Shown: one piece after another, positions 24,243-37,000 of the stretch | Layout: every line of letters starts with the position of its first letter | Position numbering within the stretch: the stretch's first letter is position 1 | Assembly (NCBI GenBank): GCA_949752745.1 | Contig: OX457031.1 | Location: 41,575,502-41,639,501 of the forward strand | DNA from: Protula sp. h YS-2021 | Taxonomy: Eukaryota > Annelida > Polychaeta > Sabellida > Serpulidae | Reading direction: 5' to 3' | Length of the DNA: 64,000 nucleotides | The notes under the pieces: generated by a model | What the model was told of the DNA's origin: nothing | What the model saw: only the letters and a program-made list of their open reading frames with translations | Database searches by the model: none | Position numbers and translations under genes: made by a program

Positions 24243-27217
24243 CCTAGAGTAAGGTCAGACTGTAGTGGTTGACCTCCGCGAAGGTCAAAAGTGATGAAAT
24301 ACCGAGCAAACAGTACAATCTCATGCGCAGCTGGTGGAAAGTTCTTAAGAATGTGATAATCAAACCTTGTTGACCCTATTACTTCGTTGTTGTTATATTT
24401 CACAGTTATTGTCAGGTTTCAGCAGAGAATAGATTTTAGTGCGATTTTAGTTCCAATTAAACTGTAGTTGGTAATGAGTTTCTAGCGAATAGTGTTTCAA
24501 AAAGAACCCGTTCATGGAGCAGGAAAGGGTAGGGGTTGGCGGGTTTTTTTACGGGTGTGGGACGACTGGTTGCTGGACAAGTGGCCACCAGTCACAGTTG
24601 CCACCAGTAAAATTAAATGAACATTTATTAATCCATGGGCGTAAAAACAGACATATTTTCTGCCTCTTCTTCTTTAAGACAGCCGTAAGAACACCCGTCA
24701 TGCGGTCTGCAGCACGAAGTCCTAATATAATCCTGACCCAGATCTGTTAGCGTGAGCTTGGCAGAAAAGAGAAGGACTCCGGCTGAGTCCCCAAAATGTT
24801 ACCCAATAACTGCTGTTTAAACACCAAACCCCGTCCATATATTCTTAATTCCTTACCTCTGGTGACACGTTTGTTCTAACTAGACGTGCCCTTAGTGTAC
24901 TGTTCTTTTGTATTCGAGATGTGATTCTTTTAAAACATGCCCCGCCCCGCCCCGCTCCCCATCCCCCCCCCCCCTCAGAATTGTAATAGCAAGATATATG
25001 TACTTGAAAATGACAAAATATTTTCAGAAAAACATTGTTTGATTGGCCCTTGTCTGGATTATTCATTTATGCAGTGTCCGGCTGTCCGGTGGCCAGATGG
25101 TATGGACACCTTTTTACACACAGATATGCTTAGGGATTGGTCAGAAAGGTCGGATTTTGCGGTGTAGGAGTATTAAAGGGGTACTTCTAAGAACTATTGT
25201 TCACACTAAATGTATGGCTCTAAATATTACGAGGTTCACAGTACAGAGCAGATCAAATAAATCAGACCGTTTCCAGAATAAAGGAGCAGTAGAGAGATAC
25301 AGTACATGCTCTATATATGTACATTTTTTGTTATGCGATCGACCGCGTGTCGGTCGGTCGGTCTGTCGGTCTGTCATTAAGAGCTTGTTAACACGATAAC
25401 TTAAAAACTGCTGCAAGGATTTTAATGAAACTTGGTATGTGGCTTCTATGGGAGCAAACACAGATCGGTATTGTAAATGGGCCAGGTTCGTCCAAGGAAA
25501 ATGGACCAGCTGGACTTAGAAAATTTCAGCCCTTGACTATTGATGGCCGTGTTTAACTAATGGGGGCCCTGTGGGGAATATGTGGGCTATGCACACTGCT
25601 CTAGTTACTTATGTGGTTACTTGTCAAGTACTGTAGTTAAGATGCTCATACGGTGAATCTCCCTTGATTTGCCCTTGATGTGGCGAAATCCTACATATTT
25701 ACTATTCACAGTAAAGTAGTCTTTTTTTTGTAGTAATTCGACGGATTTTGAATGTGATTATCCCGGCACTATCTTTTCACCAGTCCTCTCACAGCTTATA
25801 CTATGCATAGTTCCAAAGCAGGACGTGCATCTGAGAAGGGACGGGGTTGAGTATATAACCGAGATCCCTGCATCGCTCCCTCTTTTCGCCGAGCCATTGC
25901 ATAACGCCATGCCCTTTAAAGCCTTTTTTTTTAACGGGAAACGCATCATCGAGTTTTGGTAAATCTGAAATGGAAGAAAAATGTAGTGTTTGGTGAGAAA
26001 AAAAAAAGACGTTTGAAGAGTTTCAGAATTTCTGAATAAAACAAATTGAAATTGTGTGAAGTGTGTTTTCAGTTTCGAACCTGCTTCTGTCTGGTGTTTG
26101 GTTAACAAGAGGTGACATAGATATGAATGATTGTTGCAGTCAGTTAAGGGGGAGGGGGGGTGGTGGCTCTCACTGAGCATTATTTTTTTTTAAATTCTGG
26201 CACAGGTGATTCTTTACACTGAGGTAGCAAAAGCGAAAGTAGATCTCCTGCATACAGCTCCTAACCAGACCTGATATATCGACATTATAGAGATAGCGTC
26301 TCAACACCTGCAGAGGGCGGGCGGATGGGGGTGGGAATGCAGTTATGTGTGTTGTTATTTTTATATGTATAGAATGTGCTGAACAATGTAAACGTGCTTT
26401 AATGTTCGGTTTAGTTTTTATTATATTTTTTTTTATTTATTTATTTATTTATTGCTTCAAAAGTGACTGATAAGACTTTGTGGCAAGAAAAATGATAATG
26501 ACAGATTGAAATTGTGAGTGGCCGCTAGAAAAGAACCATGACAAATTGCAAAATGACACATTTTGAAATTTGGTAAAACTTAGGCCGGATTCTTTTGAAA
26601 TTTAACACATGGATAAAACACATATCGAAGGTATGCAGGATCATATTTTTATTTGAATTCATGAAATAACTTGACTGCGTCTCGAGGAGTACGTCTATCC
26701 CCCGTGGTGGATATGGTTTGTGTAAGGCTTTAGCGTGTTGACTACGCAAAATTTAAAAGTGGAAGGATAGGTAGACGTAGTGTCTAACATTAAACGAATC
26801 AATCCATTAACCAGTAGGCGCGTGAGACTGTCGTAGGTACGCTAAGTACAGCGCCGATTATGAAAAATCCGCCATTTTGTCAAGCCCATCCGGAAAATTC
26901 TTGATCACTGCACTGTGGAAGGTCCCAGGGAACCCGTGTGCAGAATTTGAAACGACTCCATCCATTTTTGTGGCCTGTAGGCGCGTGGGACTGATGTATA
27001 TACGCCAGTCCAGTGCCAATTTTCAAAAGTCCGCCATTTTGTCAATTTTTTTTCGATCCGGAAAATCCATGGTCACTGCACTGCGGAAGGGTCCAGAGAA
27101 GCCGTGTACAAAATGTGAAACGAATTCGTCTATTAATGTGGCCTGTAGGCGGGTGAGACTGCCGTATATATGCTAAGTCCAGTGCCGATTTTCAAAAGTC
27201 CGCCATTTTGTCAATTG
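23909..27217 (+). repeat. 3.3-kb tandem unit, copy 1 (contains STRAD last exon)
   Basis: Copy 1 runs from a CGCCTTTTATCACGCG sequence in the last STRAD intron to a break inside the minisatellite element. It contains the terminal exon (24160-24242) and the 3' flank. Corresponding points lie 3309 bp (copy 1 to 2) and 3305 bp (copy 2 to 3) apart. Copies 2 and 3 are nearly identical to each other. Confidence 0.85.
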
Positions 27218-30200
27218 CGCCTTTTATCACGCGAAACGGAATGAGTGTAAACGTGTGTGATTTAAAAAAAAGAACAGTTTTGTGGTTTCTAATGATACTA
27301 AATAGAAAGTAAAATTTTATTTTTAACTTGATAGTCACATTTTATGTTGAAATTGAAGAGTTTATTGCAGGACTTTGGAAACTCCAAAAGGATGGTACTT
27401 TCGCTTTCTGTTGCCTCGTTGTCAAATGTGACATGACATTTGTTGAGCATTATGGTCATCTCTTTCAGAGTCTGGTGAGGAGGCTGAGGATAGGAGTGGA
27501 TTGGTTGACCAACTCGAGCACGTGACATTAGATGGAGGGTGGGACTTCTAACCTAGAGTAAGGTCAGACTGTAGTGGTTGACCTCCGCGAAGGTCAAAAG
27601 TGATGAAATACCGAGCAAACAGTACAATCTCATGCGCAGCTGGTGGAAAGTTCTTAAGAATGTGATAATCAAACCTTGTTGACCCTATTACTTCGTTGTT
27701 GTTATATTTCACAGTTATTGTCAGGTTTCAGCAGAGAATAGATTTTAGTGCGATTTTAGTTCCAATTAAACTGTAGTTGGTAATGAGTTTCTAGCGAATA
27801 GTGTTTCAAAAAGACCCAGTTCATGGAGCAGGAAAGGGTAGGGGTTGGCGGGTTTTTTTACGGGTGTGGGACGACTGGTTGCTGGACAAGTGGCCACCAG
27901 TCACAGTTGCCACCAGTAAAATTAAAGGAACATTTATTAATCCATGGGCGTAAAAACAGACATATTTTCTGCCTCTTCTTCTTTAAGACAGCCGTAAGAA
28001 CACCCGTCATGCGGTCTGCAGCACGAAGTCCTAATATAATCCTGACCCAGATCTGTTAGCGTGAGCTTGGCAGAAAAGAGAAGGACTCCGGCTGAGTCCC
28101 CAAAATGTTACCCAATAACTGCTGTTTAAACACCAAACCCCGTCCATATATTCTTAATTCCTTACCTCTGGTGACACGTTTGTTCTAACTAGACGTGCCC
28201 TTAGTGTACTGTTCTTTTGTATTCGAGATGTGATTCTTTTAAAACATGCCCCGCCCCGCTCCCCATCCCCCCCCCCCCTCAGAATTGTAATAGCAAGATA
28301 TATGTACTTGAAAATGACAAAATATTTTCAGAAAAACATTGTTTGATTGGCCCTTGTCTGGATTATTCATTTATGCAGTGTCCGGCTGTCCGGTGGCCAG
28401 ATGGTATGGACACCTTTTTACACACAGATATGCTTAGGGATTGGTCAGAAAGGTCGGATTTTGCGGTGTAGGAGTATTAAAGGGGTACTTCTAAGAACTA
28501 TTGTTCACACTAAATGTATGGCTCTAAATATTACGAGGTTCACAGTACAGAGCAGATCAAATAAATCAGACCGTTTCCAGAATAAAGGAGCAGTAGAGAG
28601 ATACAGTACATGCTCTATATATGTACATTTTTTGTTATGCGATCGACCGCGTGTCGGTCGGTCGGTCTGTCGGTCTGTCATTAAGAGCTTGTTAACACGA
28701 TAACTTAAAAACTGCTGCAAGGATTTTAATGAAACTTGGTATGTGGCTTCTATGGGAGCAAACACAGATCGGTATTGTAAATGGGCCAGGTTCGTCCAAG
28801 GAAAATGGACCAGCTGGACTTAGAAAATTTCAGCCCTTGACTATTGATGGCCGTGTTTAACTAATGGGGGCCCTGTGGGGAATATGTGGGCTATGCACAC
28901 TGCTCTAGTTACTTATGTGGTTACTTGTCAAGTACTGTAGTTAAGATGCTCATACGGTGAATCTCCCTTGATTTGCCCTTGATGTGGCGAAATCCTACAT
29001 ATTTACTATTCACAGTAAAGTAGTCTTTTTTTTTGTAGTAATTCGACGGATTTTGAATGTGATTATCCCGGCACTATCTTTTCACCAGTCCTCTCACAGC
29101 TTATACTATGCATAGTTCCAAAGCAGGACGTGCATCTGAGAAGGGACGGGGTTGAGTATATAACCGAGATCCCTGCATCGCTCCCTCTTTTCGCCGAGCC
29201 ATTGCATAACGCCATGCCCTTTAAAGCCTTTTTTTTAAACGGGAAACGCATCATCGAGTTTTGGTAAATCTGAAATGGAAGAAAAATGTAGTGTTTGGTG
29301 AGAAAAAAAAAAGACGTTTGAAGAGTTTCAGAATTTCTGAATAAAACAAATTGAAATTGTGTGAAGTGTGTTTTCAGTTTCGAACCTGCTTCTGTCTGGT
29401 GTTTGGTTAACAAGAGGTGACATAGATATGAATGATTGTTGCAGTCAGTTAAGGGGGAGGGGGGGTGGTGGCTCTCACTGAGCATTATTTTTTTTTAAAT
29501 TCTGGCACAGGTGATTCTTTACACTGAGGTAGCAAAAGCGAAAGTAGATCTCCTGCATACAGCTCCTAACCAGACCTGATATATCGACATTATAGAGATA
29601 GCGTCTCAACACCTGCAGAGGGCGGGCGGATGGGGGTGGGAATGCAGTTATGTGTGTTGTTATTTTTATATGTATAGAATGTGCTGAACAATGTAAACGT
29701 GCTTTAATGTTCGGTTTAGTTTTTATTATATTTTTTTTTATTTATTTGTTTATTTATTGCTTCAAAAGTGACTGATAAGACTTTGTGGCAAGAAAAATGA
29801 TAATGACAGATTGAAATTGTGAGTGGCCGCTAGAAAAGAACCATGACAAATTGCAAAATGACACATTTTGAAATTTGGTAAAACTTAGGCCGGATTCTTT
29901 TGAAATTTAACACATGGATAAAACACATATCGAAGGTATGCAGGATCATATTTTTATTTGAATTCATGAAATAACTTGACTGCGTCTCGAGGAGTACGTC
30001 TATCCCCCGTGGTGGATATGGTTTGTGTAAGGCTTTAGCGTGTTGACTACGCAAAATTTAAAAGTGGAAGGATAGGTAGACGTAGTGTCTAACATTAAAC
30101 GAATCAATCCATTAACCAGTAGGCGCGTGAGACTGTCGTAGGTACGCTAAGTACAGCGCCGATTATGAAAAATCCGCCATTTTGTCAAGCCCATCCGGAA

Positions 30201-30522
30201 AATTCTTGATCACTGCACTGTGGAAGGTCCCAGGGAACCCGTGTGCAGAATTTGAAACGACTCCATCCATTTTTGTGGCCTGTAGGCGCGTGAGACTGAT
30301 GTATATACGCCAGTCCAGTGCCAATTTTCAAAAGTCCGCCATTTTGTCAATTTTTTTTCGATCCGGAAAATCCATGGTCACTGCACTGCGGAAGGGTCCA
30401 GAGAAGCCGTGTACAAAATGTGAAACGAATTCGTCTATTAATGTGGCCTGTAGGCGGGTGAGACTGCCGTATATATGCTAAGTCCAGTGCCGATTTTCAA
30501 AAGTCCGCCATTTTGTCAATTG
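27218..30522 (+). repeat. 3.3-kb tandem unit, copy 2
   Basis: Copy 2 begins at the CGCC of the same intron sequence, directly after CCATTTTGTCAATTG of the minisatellite. It carries a terminal STRAD exon at 27469-27551 with the acceptor intact (TTTCAG) and the WDF-stop end unchanged. Confidence 0.85.
27469..27551 (+). pseudogene. Duplicated STRAD last exon (third copy), WDF terminus intact
   Basis: 83 bp, same splice phase and stop as 15224-15306. It lacks all upstream exons locally, so it is only usable as a distal alternative last exon. Confidence 0.8.
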
Positions 30523-32794
30523 CGCCTTTTATCACGCGAAACGGAATGAGTGTAAACGTGTGTGATTTAAAAAAAAGAACAGTTTTGTGGTTTCTAATGA
30601 TACTAAATAGAAAGTAAAATTTTATTTTTAACTTGATAGTCACATTTTATGTTGAAATTGAAGAGTTTATTGCAGGACTTTGGAAACTCCAAAAGGATGG
30701 TACTTTCGCTTTCTGTTGCCTCGTTGTCAAATGTGACATGACATTTGTTGAGCATTATGGTCATCTCTTTCAGAGTCTGGTGAGGAGGCTGAGGATAGGA
30801 GTGGATTGGTTGACCAACTCGAGCACGTGACATTAGATGGAGGGTGGGACTTCTAACCTAGAGTAAGGTCAGACTGTAGTGGTTGACCTCCGCGAAGGTC
30901 AAAAGTGATGAAATACCGAGCAAACAGTACAATCTCATGCGCAGCTGGTGGAAAGTTCTTAAGAATGTGATAATCAAACCTTGTTGACCCTATTACTTCG
31001 TTGTTGTTATATTTCACAGTTATTGTCAGGTTTCAGCAGAGAATAGATTTTAGTGCGATTTTAGTTCCAATTAAACTGTAGTTGGTAATGAGTTTCTAGC
31101 GAATAGTGTTTCAAAAAGACCCAGTTCATGGAGCAGGAAAGGGTAGGGGTTGGCGGGTTTTTTTACGGGTGTGGGACGACTGGTTGCTGGACAAGTGGCC
31201 ACCAGTCACACTTGCCACCAGTAAAATTAAAGGAACATTTATTAATCCATGGGCGTAAAAACAGACATATTTTCTGCCTCTTCTTCTTTAAGACAGCCGT
31301 AAGAACACCCGTCATGCGGTCTGCAGCACGAAGTCCTAATATAATCCTGACCCAGATCTGTTAGCGTGAGCTTGGCAGAAAAGAGAAGGACTCCGGCTGA
31401 GTCCCCAAAATGTTACCCAATAACTGCTGTTTAAACACCAAACCCCGTCCATATATTCTTAATTCCTTACCTCTGGTGACACGTTTGTTCTAACTAGACG
31501 TGCCCTTAGTGTACTGTTCTTTTGTATTCGAGATGTGATTCTTTTAAAACATGCCCCGCCCCGCTCCCCATCCCCCCCCCCCTCAGAATTGTAATAGCAA
31601 GATATATGTACTTGAAAATGACAAAATATTTTCAGAAAAACATTGTTTGATTGGCCCTTGTCTGGATTATTCATTTATGCAGTGTCCGGCTGTCCGGTGG
31701 CCAGATGGTATGGACACCTTTTTACACACAGATATGCTTAGGGATTGGTCAGAAAGGTCGGATTTTGCGGTGTAGGAGTATTAAAGGGGTACTTCTAAGA
31801 ACTATTGTTCACACTAAATGTATGGCTCTAAATATTACGAGGTTCACAGTACAGAGCAGATCAAATAAATCAGACCGTTTCCAGAATAAAGGAGCAGTAG
31901 AGAGATACAGTACATGCTCTATATATGTACATTTTTTGTTATGCGATCGACCGCGTGTCGGTCGGTCGGTCTGTCGGTCTGTCATTAAGAGCTTGTTAAC
32001 ACGATAACTTAAAAACTGCTGCAAGGATTTTAATGAAACTTGGTATGTGGCTTCTATGGGAGCAAACACAGATCGGTATTGTAAATGGGCCAGGTTCGTC
32101 CAAGGAAAATGGACCAGCTGGACTTAGAAAATTTCAGCCCTTGACTATTGATGGCCGTGTTTAACTAATGGGGGCCCTGTGGGGAATATGTGGGCTATGC
32201 ACACTGCTCTAGTTACTTATGTGGTTACTTGTCAAGTACTGTAGTTAAGATGCTCATACGGTGAATCTCCCTTGATTTGCCCTTGATGTGGCGAAATCCT
32301 ACATATTTACTATTCACAGTAAAGTAGTCTTTTTTTTTGTAGTAATTCGACGGATTTTGAATGTGATTATCCCGGCACTATCTTTTCACCAGTCCTCTCA
32401 CAGCTTATACTATGCATAGTTCCAAAGCAGGACGTGCATCTGAGAAGGGACGGGGTTGAGTATATAACCGAGATCCCTGCATCGCTCCCTCTTTTCGCCG
32501 AGCCATTGCATAACGCCATGCCCTTTAAAGCCTTTTTTTAAACGGGAAACGCATCATCGAGTTTTGGTAAATCTGAAATGGAAGAAAAATGTAGTGTTTG
32601 GTGAGAAAAAAAAAGACGTTTGAAGAGTTTCAGAATTTCTGAATAAAACAAATTGAAATTGTGTGAAGTGTGTTTTCAGTTTCGAACCTGCTTCTGTCTG
32701 GTGTTTGGTTAACAAGAGGTGACATAGATATGAATGATTGTTGCAGTCAGTTAAGGGGGAGGGGGGTGGTGGCTCTCACTGAGCATTATTTTTT
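30523..32794 (+). repeat. 3.3-kb tandem unit, copy 3, left part
   Basis: Nearly identical to copy 2 up to a poly-T tract at 32789-32794, where an 18.3-kb insertion begins. The rest of the unit resumes at 51126. Confidence 0.85.
30774..30856 (+). pseudogene. Duplicated STRAD last exon (fourth copy), WDF terminus intact
   Basis: The same 83-bp exon with intact acceptor and stop, in tandem unit copy 3. Confidence 0.8.
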
Positions 32795-32820
32795 GGAAGG
32801 CCAGCCCAAGCTGGCCTTCC
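32795..32820. repeat. Left-terminal hairpin of the transposon
   Basis: GGAAGGCCAGC (32795-32805), loop CCAA, then GCTGGCCTTCC (32810-32820): a perfect 11-bp stem with a 4-base loop, exactly at the insertion boundary. Confidence 0.9.
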
Positions 32821-32859
32821 TTTAGTGCTACATTCCGCTTGGGGGATTTTTTTTTTTGA

Positions 32860-33620
32860 GACGGTCCCAATTTACGTCATAAATTTATGTTCATTCATAG
32901 TATGTTTACGTGCATTGATGTGTCCACTAATAGTAACCACAATGGGCCAATCAGATTTTAAGATTTTTGTGATGTGATGCATCTGCTTTGAATATTTATC
33001 ACCTCCCATTGAGAAACGTATTAGGGTTTGTCTCAAACAGTGATAGTTATTGCATGTCGTCTAAAAGAAACTGAAAAACAGCGATTTAGGAATACTGGAC
33101 CATGAGACAAGTCGCAGCTTGTCGACTAGATTTGCCATAGTCACACCGATGTGTATACTTGTGGATTGTGGCTTTCTATTTTGTTACTGAGTTTTGGCCG
33201 ATATTTTTTCAACTTCGATAGTTTATTGATTTTGTTTCAAAGATTCACTTTTTCTTGAAATATTAAAACAGTTTTTTTTAATAGATTAAAAAAATACAGA
33301 GGCATTTTTATGGGTTTCGTGGCAATGCTTTCTTTAGATTGAGCATTGAAGTGTGACTGCATCCGTTATTGACTTGTGTGCCAGTGCTGCCGTGCAGTGT
33401 TAGCTCGTGATAATCGTTGCCAGCGGTTATACTGCATTTGGGTTATCAGTGACTCATTTGCTGCGCACTTCTTTTTCGCTATATTTGTTTGCAGCATTTT
33501 CGGTTAACTTGCTCGGTGCACAATAGATAAAAGATTTTTGTAAGAATTTCCGTTGGATAAGAACTGCAGTGGATCAGAAATAAAGTGGATAACAGAACAA
33601 GTGGATAACTGTTCAGAATG
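32860..33620 (+). promoter_or_regulatory. Candidate promoter/5' leader of the transposon
   Basis: The stretch between the left hairpin and the proposed first exon contains a TTACGTCAT (about 32873) that resembles a CRE/ATF site and a GGGCCAATCAG (about 32944) that matches the NF-Y CCAAT consensus. I see no convincing TATA box. Function is inferred from position only. Confidence 0.25.
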
Positions 33621-33975
33621 GTGAGTACTGCATATATAATTATATATTTATATATATGTGGTTAAGTTTCATGTTATGCTTTTGATTTTGAAAGCCTTTG
33701 GGGTGGACCAAGAAGAAAATGCCCGGGAGGGGGGGGGGGGGGCGGAGAAGGGGCTGGGTGGGAAGCCCGATCAAATGTTAAAAAAGAACATTGTTTTTTT
33801 TTTTAAATTACACTGTCACTTTAAATTACAAAGTGAAATTAAATTGTCACTCTTCCAAATCTGTTACCTTAATCCGTTGCTTATTTTGCTGATGAGATCG
33901 GAACAAGAAATTGTTATCTGTTCCTCCCACTCCACCCCCTCGGACTCAGACAAAACTGGCTTAAATATGTTACTT

Positions 33976-34009
<34 letters not shown>

Positions 34010-37000
34010 GAAGTTTGTGCTTAGTGGGCGACCATAACTAGCATCTTGGTACAAAGTCTGCATATTTTGATTGTAGATTTTAGATTTGGAATTATGGAAA
34101 TGTATTTGAAGATGATTTCTGGTATGAATTGAGTTCCAAAATTAAAACAGTAACCCTTCAGGTCAACGTTTGAGACCACCACCTTAAACTGGCGGGGGTT
34201 ACTGAAGTGGTGGCGATTTTCTTTTGGAAAATGTGCAGACTTTTTAATTTACATTTCAGATTGAAATGTAAATGTGTGTTATGCGATTTACTAATAAATT
34301 TAATTTGGTCTGAAATGAATGTGATCGGTGAGGTGCAGTGGAAATATATATGTCTGTATATTTTTTACTGACGTCACTTTTAAGGTTTTTTAGTCCCCCG
34401 CCGGGGGAATATAGTTTTCGGGTTTGTCTGTCCGTTCGTCCGTCTGTCCGAAATTTTCACAACCCTTACATACTGGAATGAGTTTGTTAACACACTCAAG
34501 CCTCCATTTTTGCATCGATTGACAAGCTATCTTAACTATGAGTAATATTGGAATCAACAAGGTTTGGTATTGTAAATGAGCCATGTCGGCCCAAGGACAT
34601 TGGGCCAGCTGAACTTCACAAATTTTCCCAATCCTTACTCAGTCGAATGAGTTTGTTAACACACTCAAGCCTACATTTTTCCACCGATTGTTAAGATATT
34701 GTATCTATGGGTAGTACTGGAACAAACAAGGATCGGTATTGTAAATGAGCCATGTCGGCCCAAGGACATTGGCCCAACTGAACTTCACAAATTTTCCCAA
34801 TCCTTACTCGGTCGAATGAGTTTGTTAACACACTGAAGTTGTTTATATGGGTAGTACTGGAACGAACAAGGATCGGTAATATAAATGAGCCTTATCGGCC
34901 CAAGGACATTGGCCCAGATGAACTTCACAAATTTTCTCAATCCTTACTCAGTTGAATGAGTTTGTTAACACACTCAAGCCTACAATTCTATATTGATTGT
35001 TGAAATCTTTTAGATATAGGAAGTATTGGAACCAACAAAGGTCGGTATTGTAAATGGGCCCTGTCGGCCCAAGGACATTGGTCCAGCTGAACTTCAGAAA
35101 TTTTCACAACCCTTTACATACTGGAATGAATTTGTTAACACACTCAAGCCTCCATTTTTGCATCGATTGACAAGCTATCTTAACTGTGAGTAGTATTGGA
35201 ACCAACAAGGTTTGGTATTGTAAATGAGCCATGTCGGCCCAAGGACATTGACCCAGTTGAACTTCACAAATTTTCCCAATCCTTACTCAGTTGAGTGAGT
35301 TTGTTAACACACTCAAGCCTACATTTCTGGATCGATTGTTGAAATCTTTTAGATATAGGAAGTATTGGAACCAACAAAGGTCGGTATTGTAAATGAGCCC
35401 TGTCGGCCCAAGGACATTGGCCCAGCTGAACTTCAGAAATTTTCACAACCCTTACATACTGGAATAAGTTTGTTAACACACTCAAGCCTACATTTTTTTA
35501 AACAATTGGCAAAATGTTATACACATAGGTAGTATGGGTGGTAACAAGAATTGGTAATGTAAATGAGCCATGTTGGCCCAAGAACATTGGCCCAGCTGGA
35601 ATTTTAAAATTCACGAATATGATACGAAAGGTTATGGTCCAACCTAACAAAATCAAATACTGGGATTGTACGCCGGCGGGGGACATAGTCAGTTTCACTG
35701 ACCCACTTGTTTTTTTTTTCAAATGCAGCCGTTTTTAGGATTTGAGTCAAAGCACTCCGATATTGTAAATATTTATTCCTTTTTTAGTTATCCGCCAAAA
35801 GTAGCCGAATTGGCGGCGCTTATAACTTTTTTCTTAAAGCATCTCATCCTGGTATTTAGTCTGGAAACTCCGATAATGTGGATATATTGTCCTGTGATGA
35901 CAGGGTTCGAAATAAGCCCGTTTCGGTCACCAGTACACATACAGCGCACAAAGAAACACATACAGGACACATACGACAGACATACAGTATGCATACAGAA
36001 AATGGACAGTACACATACAAAGGGCAAACATTACAGAGACAGGCCACATAAAGGAGTCATACAGGAGACATGCAGCACTCATACAGTACGGTACACATGC
36101 AGTAAATTACAACATACGGTAAAGTACACACTCAGTACAGTGTACATGCAATACACATACATTACATTACATTACACAGAGTAAATGTATAGAAACATAT
36201 AAATACACACGGTACTGTACACTTACAGCAGAGTGCACATAAACTACAGTACACATTCGATATAAATTCAGAACACATATAGTACATATAGATACACATG
36301 AAGGACATATACAAGAGACATACAGTAAACATGCAAGGCTTATACAGGAGGAATTCTTTACACATGTAGTACAGATACAAAACACATAACGGACACGTAC
36401 AGGACACATAGCTTTTACATTCATCATACATACAAGACATACACATGACACATACAATAGACATACAGGAGATATGCAGTACACATGCTAAACATATACT
36501 CTACACATACAATGCACATACAGGACACATACAGCAGTCATACATGAGACATGCACTGCATATGCGATACATATACGGCACAGTAAAGTACACATACAGT
36601 ACAGTTCACATACCATAGAGTACACAGGCAGTACATATACAATGCACACACATGTGTATTGTATATTTCGGTCAGAACTGAACGTGATCGGTAAGGTACA
36701 GTGGAAACAGAGGGCGCCTAAAGGACACACAGGATACATACAACAGATATAGAGTACACATGCAGGGTACATACAGAATACAAACAGTCCACAGACAAGA
36801 CATACAGGAGACACACATGAGAGATACGCCACACATACAGGAGACATACAGGACGCGTTCAGGAGACATACAGAACACATACATGAGACATAAACATTTA
36901 CACAGCACTTATACAGTACACATGCATGACAGACGAGGAGACATACTGTACACATTCAAGACACAAACAGTACATGTTTAGTACAGTACACATACATTAA

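Noticed and set aside
25758..26180. Minus-strand frame of 140 codons repeated at 29063-29485
   Set aside because: It lies in the amplified non-coding flank. Length is set by homopolymer indels, and the parental copy at about 17.3 kb is broken.
33658..34011. 117-codon frame near the left end of the transposon
   Set aside because: Composed of a G run, a poly-T run and AT-rich DNA. No homology-like features.
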